A DNA stretch of 64,000 bases from positions 187,181,449-187,245,448 of the forward strand of contig NC_081411.1 in assembly GCF_030272615.1 (NCBI RefSeq), given 5' to 3'. Shown piece after piece: positions 21,003 to 33,500 of this stretch (position 1 is its first letter; every line of letters starts with the position of its first letter). A model generated the notes under the pieces. It searched no databases. It was given only the letters and a program-made list of their open reading frames with translations, and was not told the origin of the DNA. Source of the stretch: Cryptomeria japonica. Its lineage: Eukaryota > Streptophyta > Pinopsida > Cupressales > Cupressaceae. Both the position numbers and the translations under genes were made by a program.

Positions 21003-23315
21003 AATATTTTGTTAATTGCTATGATGATCAAATAATATTAGTCAATGAATGAAAAGTGTGGTAAGGGCATCTAAAACCCAACAACCACTTTCGTAGTGTT
21101 ATAAAAGTGGGGTAACTTAGTCTCACCAAGACATGAGAATCACTACTTGTATGGTCAGAAGTCGAGATACAAATACAATTTTGGAGGAGACTGTGGAGAA
21201 GAAAAACCATGGATTGTAGCTTTAGAAATGATTTCTCTAGTTTTTAGTGGCATCAGCATCAGATTTATGCACACCCTTGTTGGTAATTTAATTGTTTTTT
21301 GACTTCTTAGTCGCTGAAGTAAGTCTGATGTGAACAACTACCAGTGTGACCAATTAAGCAGAGTGACATTAGCCCCTTCCTGGAACTGTGGCATCAACAT
21401 CTGCAGTTTCTTAGTTTTGCAAAAGGGGTGTTTGAGGGCATTTTGATGCCTTCTAAGTTTTTTACCGGGGTTTATTAGTTCCCATCAGTCAGTTGTTACA
21501 ATCTGATGTCATATAATTTTCATGTCGGTGAAGCTGTGTGAAATATTCCCCACTAAATTTTCACCAATTTCTAACTTCTCCCATGTATAATTGTTTCAAA
21601 CAATTTGCATGCACAGTTCGATATTGCATATTGGTGTATTTAGAGTGACAAGGAATGCATTCAACAATCTCATTGCATTGATATCTTTGTATGAAACAGA
21701 AGTACTAATGTTTACTAACAGATTTCAATTTTTAATAACCAAGTTTGTTGATGAATTGCTGATTACAGTGATAATTTCTGTTAAGACTTAATCACAGATT
21801 TCAGAATATAAGAGAACAAAGATTTATAGACCAACCTAACACCCTGAGGTGACTTTTTATGGAGAAATCTGAGTTCACTGCTGAGAGAAGATGAATATTC
21901 AGTCCCCATGTCACTACTGTACACCCAGAATGGATTATTTATCACTCCATCTGTCATAGCAATGTCAGCGACCTCTGTAGATGCCTTCAATCTGCACGTC
22001 TTTGCTGGCTCTTCAATTCTGAATGCAGAGGCCACTGAAACGTCCCCCAAAAGGGAATAACCAACCTGGGTACATGCTTACGTCTCATAGTATGATCTGG
22101 AACTATCATCTAATAACTCATTAATTGCCCAGCAAATCTTTTACCCTTGTACGCCGAACACAAGACCAAGCCTTGGCGTCACCAAATAAGGATAGAAATA
22201 GTAATTTCTTTCATTCCAATGTCCAACTGAGCTTTCATGCATTCAGCGAATACCTCCATCAACTTCCAGCGATACCTCCATCAGCAAAACATGACACATG
22301 CTGGAGTCATTTTTGTCTCCTATGCGTTGCAACATCTGTAAGGAAACTTCAATATCAAGTATGAATAAAAACTCTGAAAGTGATGGCCAGGAGAAGTCTC
22401 ATGGCTTCGAAGCTTAGAGTCTCAAATCTTCACGCCTTAATTAATTCATAAATCCTCTCTTTCCAACTTCACGCCCAACAACAAGGATATTCAAAGATAT
22501 AAAATATGCAAATATGTAGCCCAAGGATGAAATGTCCTTTCCGAATCTTTCATTCCATTATTAATTTAGTCATCTAAAATGAACGACGGCCACCAATAAA
22601 TTCTTTTTTAATGTTATCGACTGGAAATAAAGCTCACGATGGCATTTGTATATATAAGAAACAGGTGAAGCAGAACCTTATGGAACGCCCGTTGAGTCTG
22701 AGAATATTAAAGGAGCACACTTGTAAAAAAAAATTATAACCTTGACTGAAAGCCGGCGGTTAAACAATACCAAATAATCTCCACAATTTGTCACATATTG
22801 TTTCATTTGTATCACTAAAATGCTACACCACCCTCAGCACCATAATAAAACCATTCCCAGCATTATTTAATTCAAAATCTTCAATATATACCTTCAAAAC
22901 ATTCCTTTCTGAATAATAAATTTATATTCCTGAACCAACGCTTTTTTCTGAATAATAATAATAAATGTCTCCGAAATACCATATCTGAAATTTTCCTTAT
23001 AGAAGATTTTCGAAATTTTACCATTAAAATTCAGTTGTGAATTCTGATGTGAATCCACACACAAATTGATTGGATTTTTTTCCAAACAACCCAAATCCCC
23101 AGAGTTTCCATCCTCGTGTACTCAATGTATAACCAAGTTCTCCAAACCTCTCGAATTTCCCAAAAGACGTTCGTTTTCCCCTCCATTTAATAATAATTTT
23201 GGCAACCGTTTATTTTTTAATATAAGTGACTTTTTAATATTTTAATTTATTTTTCTCGATAAAAATCACTTTAACATTGAATAATTATTAATTAATTATT
23301 AGTTGACTGCCTAAA
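21003..23315. other. No recognised gene; one unassigned minus-strand open frame
   Basis: Nothing here could be assigned. A minus-strand frame at 21781-22050 (89 codons, with VASAFRIEEPAKTCR and NPFWVYSSDMG) has protein-like composition but no family I recognise and no clear splice sites. It is probably intronic or intergenic sequence upstream of the PRMT6 exons. Confidence 0.3.
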
Positions 23316-23690
23316 AGGGTCAAAAGTGGTCAGTTCAAAGTGTCACAGATGCTCCAATAATCATGCATTGCAACCAATTAAAAAATGGCCAATACTTATA
23401 CACAAATGCAAGTGTTCATTTCAAAATGTCACTGGATACCTACTTAAAGATGCCCCAATAATCAGGCATTACAACAAATTCAAAAATGTTTAATACTTAT
23501 GCACAAATGCTCTAGTAGTTGTGTGCTGAGTACCAATAAAGTTGCACCCTCCAATTAAAGTCCAAAAATTCTAACTATTGGGGTAAAGTGGGCTGCTATT
23601 GGTACATGTGAAATTTATTAATGAACTTTTAGTTATTGTTTTTTTGATTTCTTTAAAGTTCGTAAATGAGGATTGAGTGAGCAAGGAGTG
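23316..23690 (+). repeat. Dispersed repeat, copy 1 (internally duplicated)
   Basis: Two tandem units of about 95 bp (from 23320 and 23408), each with CAATACTTATRCACAAATGC or a close variant, are followed by a GAGTGAGCAAGGAGTGAA tail. The family recurs at 34428-34625 in the same orientation. There is no coding capacity. Confidence 0.75.
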
Positions 23691-24486
23691 AATAGTAGTA
23701 ATACATAGTGGGGTGAACTTGATATGTACGAGTTGCACTATCTACTGAAACCGGTCGGAGTAAAGTTAGTATGAACATCCTTTGAAACAAAGAAGGTTCT
23801 GAACAGGGCTCTTGTATATTGTATTATGCTAATACATCTCTATTATACAAGCCTTCTTGGAAGCCAAGGAGGATATATATTGATTGGTATTGTGATTGAA
23901 TATTTCAATGAGTACATATAGAGGGTTAATAAGCACTTTGTAAGCCCCTATACGTGCTTTACAGTAGAACATCCTCACGTGCGAGTAATGATGCTCATTA
24001 CTTGCATTGCTGCCGTGCGAGAATATCATTTACTATTTGAATGTTTTATTTTGAATTTTTTTAGACACTAGTTGCATAGAAGTATTATACTCCCGGTTTC
24101 AACTTTATTAGTCACAAATACAAATATGCATCATAAATGTATGTATGACAATGCGAAAACTCATTTCTTTTGTCTTTGGCAGTAAAGGACTATTATCCCC
24201 AAAGTTCCCACAAGAGATCCATTTCGCAGTTCTCTCTAGTGTCTTCTGTTTTGATGTTATTATTCATCTCGTGGCATATGTACACACTTCTTTAGTCTAG
24301 TGTGGTTGTAGTAAATCAACTTGTATTCAATTGATATTGGATCAGAAAAGAAATTTCTAAGCAGGGAATTGGGAGAGCCAATTTTTTGGTTGTTGTCTCC
24401 AAGTAACAACTGATCAACTGAATTGATCTTCAATACTCTATTGTTGATATGCAACTTATAATTTATTTTTATTTTTATTTTTGCAG

Positions 24487-24565
24487 TTGTACATGGCACC
24501 GGTCACAAATGCTGAGAGATATGATGAAAGTATCAACTTCTGGCGCAATGTTTATGGAATTGACA
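24487..24565 (+). CDS. PRMT6: PRMT6 exon a
   Basis: It begins after TTTTTGCAG and encodes [19 protein letters not shown] and RNVYGID, the start of the beta barrel. It ends one base into a codon before GTGAGA. Confidence 0.9.
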
Positions 24566-27500
24566 GTGAGAAATTTCAATCTTTTTAGTTTATTTGTTTT
24601 TGTCATTAGCTCTGATTTTGTGCCCATCAACCTTTGTGGCTGCTATTTGTGAATATTACATTTATTTTCTTCCAACTTTTGTGCACATTGTGACACTTAT
24701 CTCTTCCAGTGTCTCCAATGTTACCATTAGCGAAGCAATGTGCATTTGAAGAACCTTGCATTGAAATAATTACAGGAGACAATATCTTAGCAGGGCCATT
24801 TATTGTAAGTTTCTGCTTGACTCATTTTTGTGTTTTGTTGGCTTCCATCCCATGTGCTGTACAGTTTTTAGAAAATTTAGTTATTCTAACTTCAAACATT
24901 TCTGAAAAGTATATAAATGGACGTGTTTAGTTGCAATGCATCAAGTAGTGATAGATACTGATTTTATAAATTATCATTACAGGTAAAACGCATTGATTGT
25001 GGGACAATCACCAGCGAGGAGTTGGAAACAGTTACTGCAAATTTCAATTTGAGTTCCTTGAAGACAGGTAAGACGTGTCTATTTTACAAGGTTTCGTTTA
25101 TTTGTGATAAAGTGCATTTTAATCATAACGAATTATTTTTTGAAATTCTATCAATGACGAGAATATTACTCTATTTATACTCATTATAGAATTAGAGTAG
25201 GGAAGTAATCTTGTTAGATATGAGAGTCATGAAGTAGAAATATAAGATGATAAAATAAAATCAAGAATGAACTTTCTAAGGCTGTGAAATATTTTGATGT
25301 CCCCACCCTAGTCAGTCTTTATGATTGATGGGTTAGCCTATCATTTTTTGACTCTCGTAGGCCAACATTCTGGATAGAGAGTCTCAGTGGCAGTTTCACT
25401 TCTTCAGTTCAGTCTTGGGTTTAGTTCCAGGGCTTAGCACATTCAGTGTTGACCCCTGCTTCTGACGGTTCATCAAAAGACTGAATATTGAGGGAGATAT
25501 TAATATTTTAGTGGTTAAGTTATTTATTTAACTTATGTGCTTATATTATAAAGTCATAAAGTGACTTTATTAATTTAAAAGGCCACTTAAATATTAAAAA
25601 TTGATTTCTATTAAATCACTTAAATGATTTGGGCGCCCAAGTTGAATATAAACTATGCAAAGTTATTTAAATACATTTTAATGTATTTAAAATGCATTTG
25701 GGCATATGATTATTTGACATTGCCTGTTATTTTCTCTATGGATTGTCTGAGACAAGGGTTTCAGAGGGTTTGCTATTGAAGAACGTTCATTCTTCATGGA
25801 TCTGTGATTCTGAGGCTGTGAAAGATCAACTGAATTATTGCAAACTGAGAGGGCTTCACACAAAAGTTTTTCAAGTGCTTCGTCAGAGCTTATTTGTGTT
25901 AGTTATTTGTAGATTTTTAAATAAGGAAGGAGGCAATACAGTTTAGAAGCCTCATTAGTAGCATTATTTTAGTTCAATAACCAGCCGTACAGGGTTCATT
26001 GCTGGCCGTACCAATCAGGTTGGCATGTGGGGCTCTAGAAAAGAGGCGTTTTGCCTGGGAGGCTGGAACGCCAACCCAAAGTGCATTTTGAATGCACAAT
26101 TCTCAACACCTAGTCCTTTCAAGCTATTCTATCTACTTTTTGGCTCAGAGAAATCATTTCCTGGACTTGTACGACCATTTGGGTCAGTTTCCCAGTTTTG
26201 GCTGGCAATTACCAAATTTCTTCATTTAAAATAAGCTAAGGACCCACGAGTATGCAATTAGCAGTAGGATTTATTGTAGCAGGTATCTTATTCATAATAT
26301 AGTTGCAGTTGCTCTCAATTTAGTTCTATTTGATTTTATGTGCAATTCTTGCCTGACACATTTTATTTTATGCTTTAAATTTGTTCAAAAACCTTGAAAA
26401 TCCAAAAACACAACATCAATAGTATTTCAGGAGAGTTAGAACCAGTAGGGTTCTTACAGTTGTATCAGAGCTCTGACCTTGCCTTCCTGGAGGGTTAGAA
26501 ATTCTTATGCATCAGCAACAGATTGGTCCTCATAGGTGTTATACACACAAGAGACCTGGTTTATAGGGAGATCCTAATCAAATTGAAGAGATACCCTTGG
26601 AAATTATGGTGAGCCACACAGAGAGGTTGTTAACAATGAGGACCGAGAAGCTGAAAATATTATGAGGGGTCTTGTAATAGGGCAACAACAGGTGGCAAAT
26701 GTGTTGCAGCAGTTGACTATAGCCATGGAACAGATAATTTTGCCAAGGGGGCATAATCAGAACCAAGCAAAAAATGGAAGTGTTGCTGGTCACCTAAGGG
26801 CAAGAGTGACACCCACACACACCTATGATAGGCCTACACGCCCAACCTTTGTTAGAAATGAACCTGAAGAAGAGGACGTGGCTGAGGAGGAAGATGAGGT
26901 GGCCTTTACAGTTAACGTGACCACACTTCATGATGAATGGGATGCATTACCACCAAGAGTTAAGGAACATCTTAACTTTGACAGGTTTATGAGTCAGAAG
27001 AGGGAACACAACAAGAAGTGGAATTGGAATGACAAGAAACCTTGAAACAAAACTAATTATCTCAAATATGCAAACAACAAGATCACACTTTCTACTTTTG
27101 ATGGCAGCGGTAGAGTTACAACCAGAGCTTGGATTAGCAAGTTGGATACCTTCTTGACCCTACATCCTATGTTAGAAGAAGATGCTATTAAGTTTGCAGC
27201 TTTGCATTTGGATGGGGTAGCCCATGACTGGTGGCACCATGGGATGGTTACTTTGCATAATGACCTTATTACTACATACCAAGAACTCACTAACAGATTG
27301 GTTGAGCGTTTTGATAAAAGAGATCCAAAGTTGTATTTTAGGCATTTAGCTCAGCTGAAACAAATTGACAGCTTGGAATCTTACATTAGTGAATTTTAGA
27401 AGCTTTCAGTTATGTTAACTAACATCTCAGAGAGAAGGTTGGTCATTCTTTTTGTTGAAGGTCTTTATGAGCCTATGAAGGGTTGGATTAAGGCTTTTGA

Positions 27501-30500
27501 TCCCCCTACCTTGCAAGAAGCCATGACGAAGGCATGTAGGATGGAACTTACCGCTCCTCGTAGTAAGTTCACTCCAAACAAGTCAAAACCGTCCTCATCA
27601 TTTAATGACAACAAATCTGATCCAAAGAAATCAGAAAATGTGGACCAAAAGAAGAAGTTTGCAGCACCTTTGGATAGGAAAACACTTAATGACTTGCGTA
27701 GAAGGAAACTGTGTTTTCATTGTAAGGGCCCTTATGATCAGAACCAAAGAAACAAAAGTCGACATTGAGTCGCAATTAATCGTGAATAATCGTGAATCGT
27801 CCGAAATGTCGATTTTTTCCCCAAAGTTGGGCCAAAAAATTGTTGACTATCAGCCAACGACTTTGGTCAATTAATTGCAGGTAGAACTTTGCAAAATCGT
27901 GTTTAAAAATTGCGAAATATCTGCTCGGCTAAAAAACTGACATAAACCCTAAAAATCACATGTGAATAGACTGATTCTGGGTATAGTTTGCATGGAATCA
28001 GTTAGGGTTTGAAATTATTGTCCTTAATTTTTTGCGAATAAGAGCCTCACCTTGTCTCGCTGTTGTCGTTTCCTTATTTTTGGTAACTTCATATTATTGA
28101 GAACTTTAAATTAAAATCTGAACTCTAAATTGAAAACTATGACATCTAATTTGGGGGATTATAAACTTTATATAGGTATTTATAAAAATAATTATAAGCA
28201 ACAATCCTTACATTCATTTATACTATTGTTTACTATATGTTTAATATATAATTAAAAAAAATTTAATAATTAACATTATAAAATAATTTGTAAATTAAAA
28301 TTATTATACATTATATTAGTGTAATTTATTAAAATATATAGAATAATTATATAATTTAATAAAATTGTAAATTAGAAATATAAATAATTTAAAAATTCGT
28401 ATCTTTATAGACCATTAATAAATGTAAATATAATAATATTTATTTTTTAATTTATAATATATATTATTTAATTTATAATATATAATTAATATATATAAAA
28501 TAATTTATAAATTAAAATTATTATATATTATATTAGTGTGTAATTTATTAAACTATATAGAATAATTATATAATTTAATAAAATTGTATATTAGAAATAT
28601 AAATAATTTAAAATTTATAAATTAAAACTTCGCATCTTTATAGACCATTAATAAATGTAAATATAATAATATTTATTTTTAATTTATAATGTATATTATT
28701 TAATTTTTAATATAGAAGTAATATATATAAAATAATTTGTAAATTAAAATTATTATATATTATATTAGTGTGTCATTTATTAAACTATATAGAATAATTA
28801 TATAATTTAATAAAATTGTAAATTAGAAATATAAATAATTTAAAAATTAAAAATTATAAATTCGTATCTTTATAGACCATTTATTAATGTAAATATAATA
28901 ATATTTATTTTAAATTTATAATGTATATTATATCATTTTTAATTTATAATTAATATATATTTAATTTATACTATTTAATTTTAAAAATATATTTATTTTT
29001 TATATGATATCAGATTTTTTGCCGATTTTTTCCCACGATTTTTTCAAAAAATCGTATACTTTTGTTTTGCCGATTAATTCCCCAAACGATTAATGCTTCT
29101 TTGATCAGAACCATGATCGTCCCCTCAAGCCTAAGGGTCAAAATAGGCATATGGAGTGTTTTTATGAGGGAGAAAACATGGCTGATAACACAGACCCGCA
29201 AGCTGATCAAGAAGAAAAAATTGTATACTTTTGTTTTGCCGATTAATTCCCCAAACGATTAATGCTTCTTTGATCAGAACCATGATCGTCCCCTCAAGCC
29301 TAAGGGTCAAAATAGGCATATGGAGTGTTTTTATGAGGGAGAAAACATGGCTGATAACATAGACCCGCAAGCTGATCAAGAAGGAGGGAGTTGAAAATGA
29401 AGGGGAATTTGATCTACAAGAACCTTATATGTCTAACATGCAGGGAGAAGATTCTTTTAGGTTTCGTGGACTCTTGGTTGGTCAAAGAGTCATTTCTCTA
29501 CTTGATACATGTGCAACTCATAATTTCATTGATGCACTGTTGGTGGCGAAGTGTGGGATTCAAACTCAAGAGTTCGAAGGCAAAAAGGTGAAAGTTGCTG
29601 ATGGTAATGTTTTGATTTGTGATAGAATGATTTCAGACTTACCCATGAAACTCAATAACTATGAATTCAAAGCTGATTTCCGTGGTTAACATGGGAAACA
29701 TGGATGTGGTCCTTGGCATGACATGGCTTCATGCAATAGGTGAATTTACACTCAACCTTAGAGATATGGAGATGAAATTCAAGGTTGATGGGACTAATCA
29801 TGTTCTTAAAGCTATCAAGGCTAATCATGTTCTTAAAGCTATCAAGGCCAACAACTTAAAATTAATCACTCGTAAAAGAATGGAGAGACTTATCAGACAT
29901 GACATGGTGGATTGGGCAGCAAAGTGTAAACAAATGCCTACTTATGAGGAACAACATAAAACACCTTACCATTCTAATATTCAGGAGCTTAGAGTCAAGC
30001 ATACAAAGGTGTTCAGTGACATAACTCCTGGTAGGCCTCTTGATAGAGGCATAGAGCACATCATTGAGGTGTTCAGTGACAACTCCTGGTAGGCCTCCTG
30101 ATAGAGGCATAGAGCACATCATTGAGCTTGAAGAGGGCACCAAGCCCATCATGATTACACCTTACCGGCACCCCAAGCGGTTGAAAGATGAAATTGAGAA
30201 AACCATCAAAGAACTTCTATCTATGGGACACATAAGGTCAAGTAATTCTCCTTTCGCTTCATCAATTGTTTTGGTGAAGAAGAAAGATGGCACACTTAGA
30301 ATGTGCATTGATTATCGTATGTTGAATAGAAGGACGATAAAGAACAAGTATCCCATTCCTCACATCGATGAGTTGATAGATGAACTTCACAGAGCTTGTT
30401 ATTTCTCTAAGATTGACTCGAGGACAGGTTATCGTCAGATCAGTGTCAGGGAGCAGGATATTGAGAAGATTGCATTCAGATGTCACTATGGACACTGAGT

Positions 30501-33500
30501 TTTTGGTTATGCCTTTTGGGTTAACCAATGCACCAACCACCTTTCAGTCCACTATGAACAGGGTCTTCCAATCTCGGTTGAGGAGATTTGATCTACTTTT
30601 CTTTGATGACATTTTGGTTTACAGTAGAACTTGGGAAGAACACCTGGTTCACTTGGATACTGTTTTAGGCATACTTGATAGGGAGTCTTTTTACGCCAAG
30701 GAGTCAAGTGTGCATTGGGTATAGCAGAACGCTTGTATTTGGGTCACATAATCATCAGAGAGGGAGTTTGCATGGATCTTGATAAGGTTTGTGCCATTGT
30801 TGATTGGCCTACACCTGAGACCTTGACTCAACTCAGGGGATTTGTTGGTTTATGTGCCTTCTATCGTCGGTTTGTTAGTGGTTTCTCACAACATGCCGCA
30901 CCACTTACTGATTTGACAAAGAAGGGAGCATTTGTTTGGACAACTCTAGCACAGGAGTGTTTTGAGAAGTTCAAGCAATTGATGACTACATGTCTAGTTC
31001 TAGCTTTACCAGATTTCACCAAACCTTTTGAGCTTCATTGTGATGCATGTGGAGAGGATATTGGTGCAGTGATTATGTAGGATCGTCATTCTAAAGCTTT
31101 CGAGAGCAGGAAGCTTAGGGGTCTTGAGAGAAGCTGTAGTATTTATGATAAGGAAATGTTGGCCAGCATGCATGCAATGGCTAAGTTTAGGCAATACTTT
31201 GTTGGCCGCAAGTTTTGTGTCAAATTTGATCAAATAGCTTGAAGCATTTCCTTGGACATCGGGATCTAAATGAGCGTCAACAGAAGTGGGTCAGCAAGTT
31301 ACAGTCTTATGTTTTTGACATCTCCTATGTCAAAGGGACTCACAACGTTGTTGCTGATGCCTTATCTCACCATCCCCATTTGAGCTCCATGGCAGCTGTT
31401 TTCGAGGATCGGAAACACTTGATTATAGAAGAGTATGCCAAGAATTCATGGACTTCTGGTATTATTGATGGGATAGTACTGGACAACAGGTACTCTCTTA
31501 TGAATGATCTTATCATCTACAAGGAGAGAATTTTTTTAGTCTCAGATTTAGATATGAGGAACACGATATTGAGATCTCTACATGATTCACCCATGGCCGG
31601 TCATCCCGGTTACTTTAAGACCTATAGGCAGGTACGGGAGAGATTTACTTGGAAGGGTCTCAAATTTGATGTTCTCCAGTATGTCAGGGAGTGTTTTGTT
31701 TGTCAGCAAAACAAGGAGCATACTTTCCTTGTTGGGTTACTTCAACCACTTCCTATTCCTGAGAGGAAGTGGGAATGTGTGTCTATGGACTTTATTACGG
31801 GCTTGCTGAAAGCTCAAGGGAGAGACAACATTTATGTGGTAGTTGATCGGTTAACTAAGTATGCACATTTCTTCCCGATCATGACTACTTATTCAGCTGC
31901 ACAGGTAGCCAACCTTTTCTTTTGTGAGGTATTCAGATTACATGGATTACCTCGGAGTATTGTCAGTGATAGATACAGTAGGTTCATGGGTAACTTTTGG
32001 CAGGAGTTATTCAGACTATGCAGGACAAAGCTCACTCTGTTTACTAGCTACCACCCTCAAACTGACGGGCAGACAAAGATTGTCAACAAATGGGTGGAGG
32101 GATACCTGCAGAACTACATTTTTGGATAACAGAAGGCTTGGGTGAAGTGGTTGCACCTTTGTGAGTATTGTTATAATTCTACTCACCATATGACTATTCA
32201 GATGACACCATTCAGAGTTATGATGCTCCTAGTTTTTTGGATTTACTATTGAGCGATTGCAGAGTATCTAGTACTGGGGATCTAAAGTTGGAGAACCAAG
32301 ATATCATGAGCGCTCTTAGTGAGAACATTCAGAAGGCCTAGAATCAGTAGAAGCAATATGCTAATTAGAGGAGGGTTGAGAGATCTTTTGAGATCGGGGA
32401 TATGGTGTATCTGATGCTTTAGCCCTATAGACAATCTTTTCTTAGGAAGAAGGGCTCCGAGAAACTCAAGCCACGCTATTATGGGTCATTTAGGATTGTC
32501 AGGCGAGTTGGCAAGGTGGCTTACGAGTTGGATTTACTGACATATAGTAAGGTCCATAATGTGTTCCATGTTTCGCACCTCAAAAAGGCATTGGGACAAC
32601 TTATAGCTCCTTCAGACTTACCAACCTTGGATGATGAGGGAAAGTTGATTTTAGTACTCGAGGTCGGCATAGACTAGAGAGCATCACCTTTGGAGGCGGG
32701 TCACTAGGGAAGTTTTGGTTAAGTGGAGAGATCTGTTGATAGAGGATGCTACTTGGGAAGGCGAGAGTATTTTACAGCATCCTGCATTGAGTTTGCTCGA
32801 GGAAAAGCAAATTCAGGGAGGGCGGACTGTGATGTCCCCACCCTAGTCAGTCTTTGTGATTGATGGGTTAGCTTATCATTTTTTGACTCTCGTAGGCTAA
32901 CATTTTGGATAGAGAGTCTCAGTGGCAGTTTCACTTCTTCAGTTCAGTCTTGGGTTCAGTTCCAGGGCCGTAGCAGTTGGTGTGTGGGCTTAGTTGCGAG
33001 ACTTACTATTTTTAGTAAGTCAATCTGGCAGTTGTGCTATGTTTAGTCAGGGCACCTGGACACATGGGGGTTATTCAATGTTGACCATTGCTTCTACGGT
33101 TCGTCAAAAGATTGAATATTGAGGGAGATATTAATATTTTAGTAGTTAAGTTATTTATTTAACTTATGTGCTTATATTATAAAGTCATAAAGTGACTATT
33201 AATTTAAAAGGCCGCTTAAATATTAAAAAGTGATTTCTATTAAATCTCTTAAATGATTTGGGTGCCCAAATTGAATATAAACTATGCAAAGTTAATTAAG
33301 TACATTTTAATGTATTTAAAATGCGTTTGGGCGTACTTATTGAAAATCGTGCCATTTTGGGGTTACAAGGAAATTGGAAGCAATTCAAACTCCATTATTG
33401 ATTATTTGACATTGCTTGTTATTTTCTCTGTGGATTGTCTTGTCTGAGACAAGGGTTTCAGAGGGTTTGCTATTGAAGAACGTTCATTCTTCATGGATTT

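Larger units (their letters stand above)
29392..31230 (+). pseudogene. G2 pol: protease, reverse transcriptase, RNase H
   Basis: The protease region reads [19 protein letters not shown] then TCATHNFID; the usual active-site triplet is D-S/T-G, so the Gly is replaced by Cys. RT has [49 protein letters not shown] and [15 protein letters not shown], with both catalytic Asp kept. RNase H follows ([26 protein letters not shown]). Breaks are frameshifts near 29687, 30060, 30495 and 30716, a TAG at 31078 (relatives have Gln) and a shift near 31230. Two in-line duplications (29794-29847, 30009-30126) lie inside it. Confidence 0.93.

Noticed and set aside
1-24486. Search for the missing PRMT6 SAM-binding exons (GCGTG-type glycine motif, EWMGY double-E loop).
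   Set aside because: No sequence encoding these motifs was found on the plus strand in this part of the window.
28200-28985. AT-rich repeat as a matrix attachment region, centromeric satellite or replication origin.
   Set aside because: Three to four copies confined within one transposon give no support for such a role.
30262-30540. Minus-strand ORF opposite the G2 RT.
   Set aside because: Shadow of the real RT frame on the plus strand.
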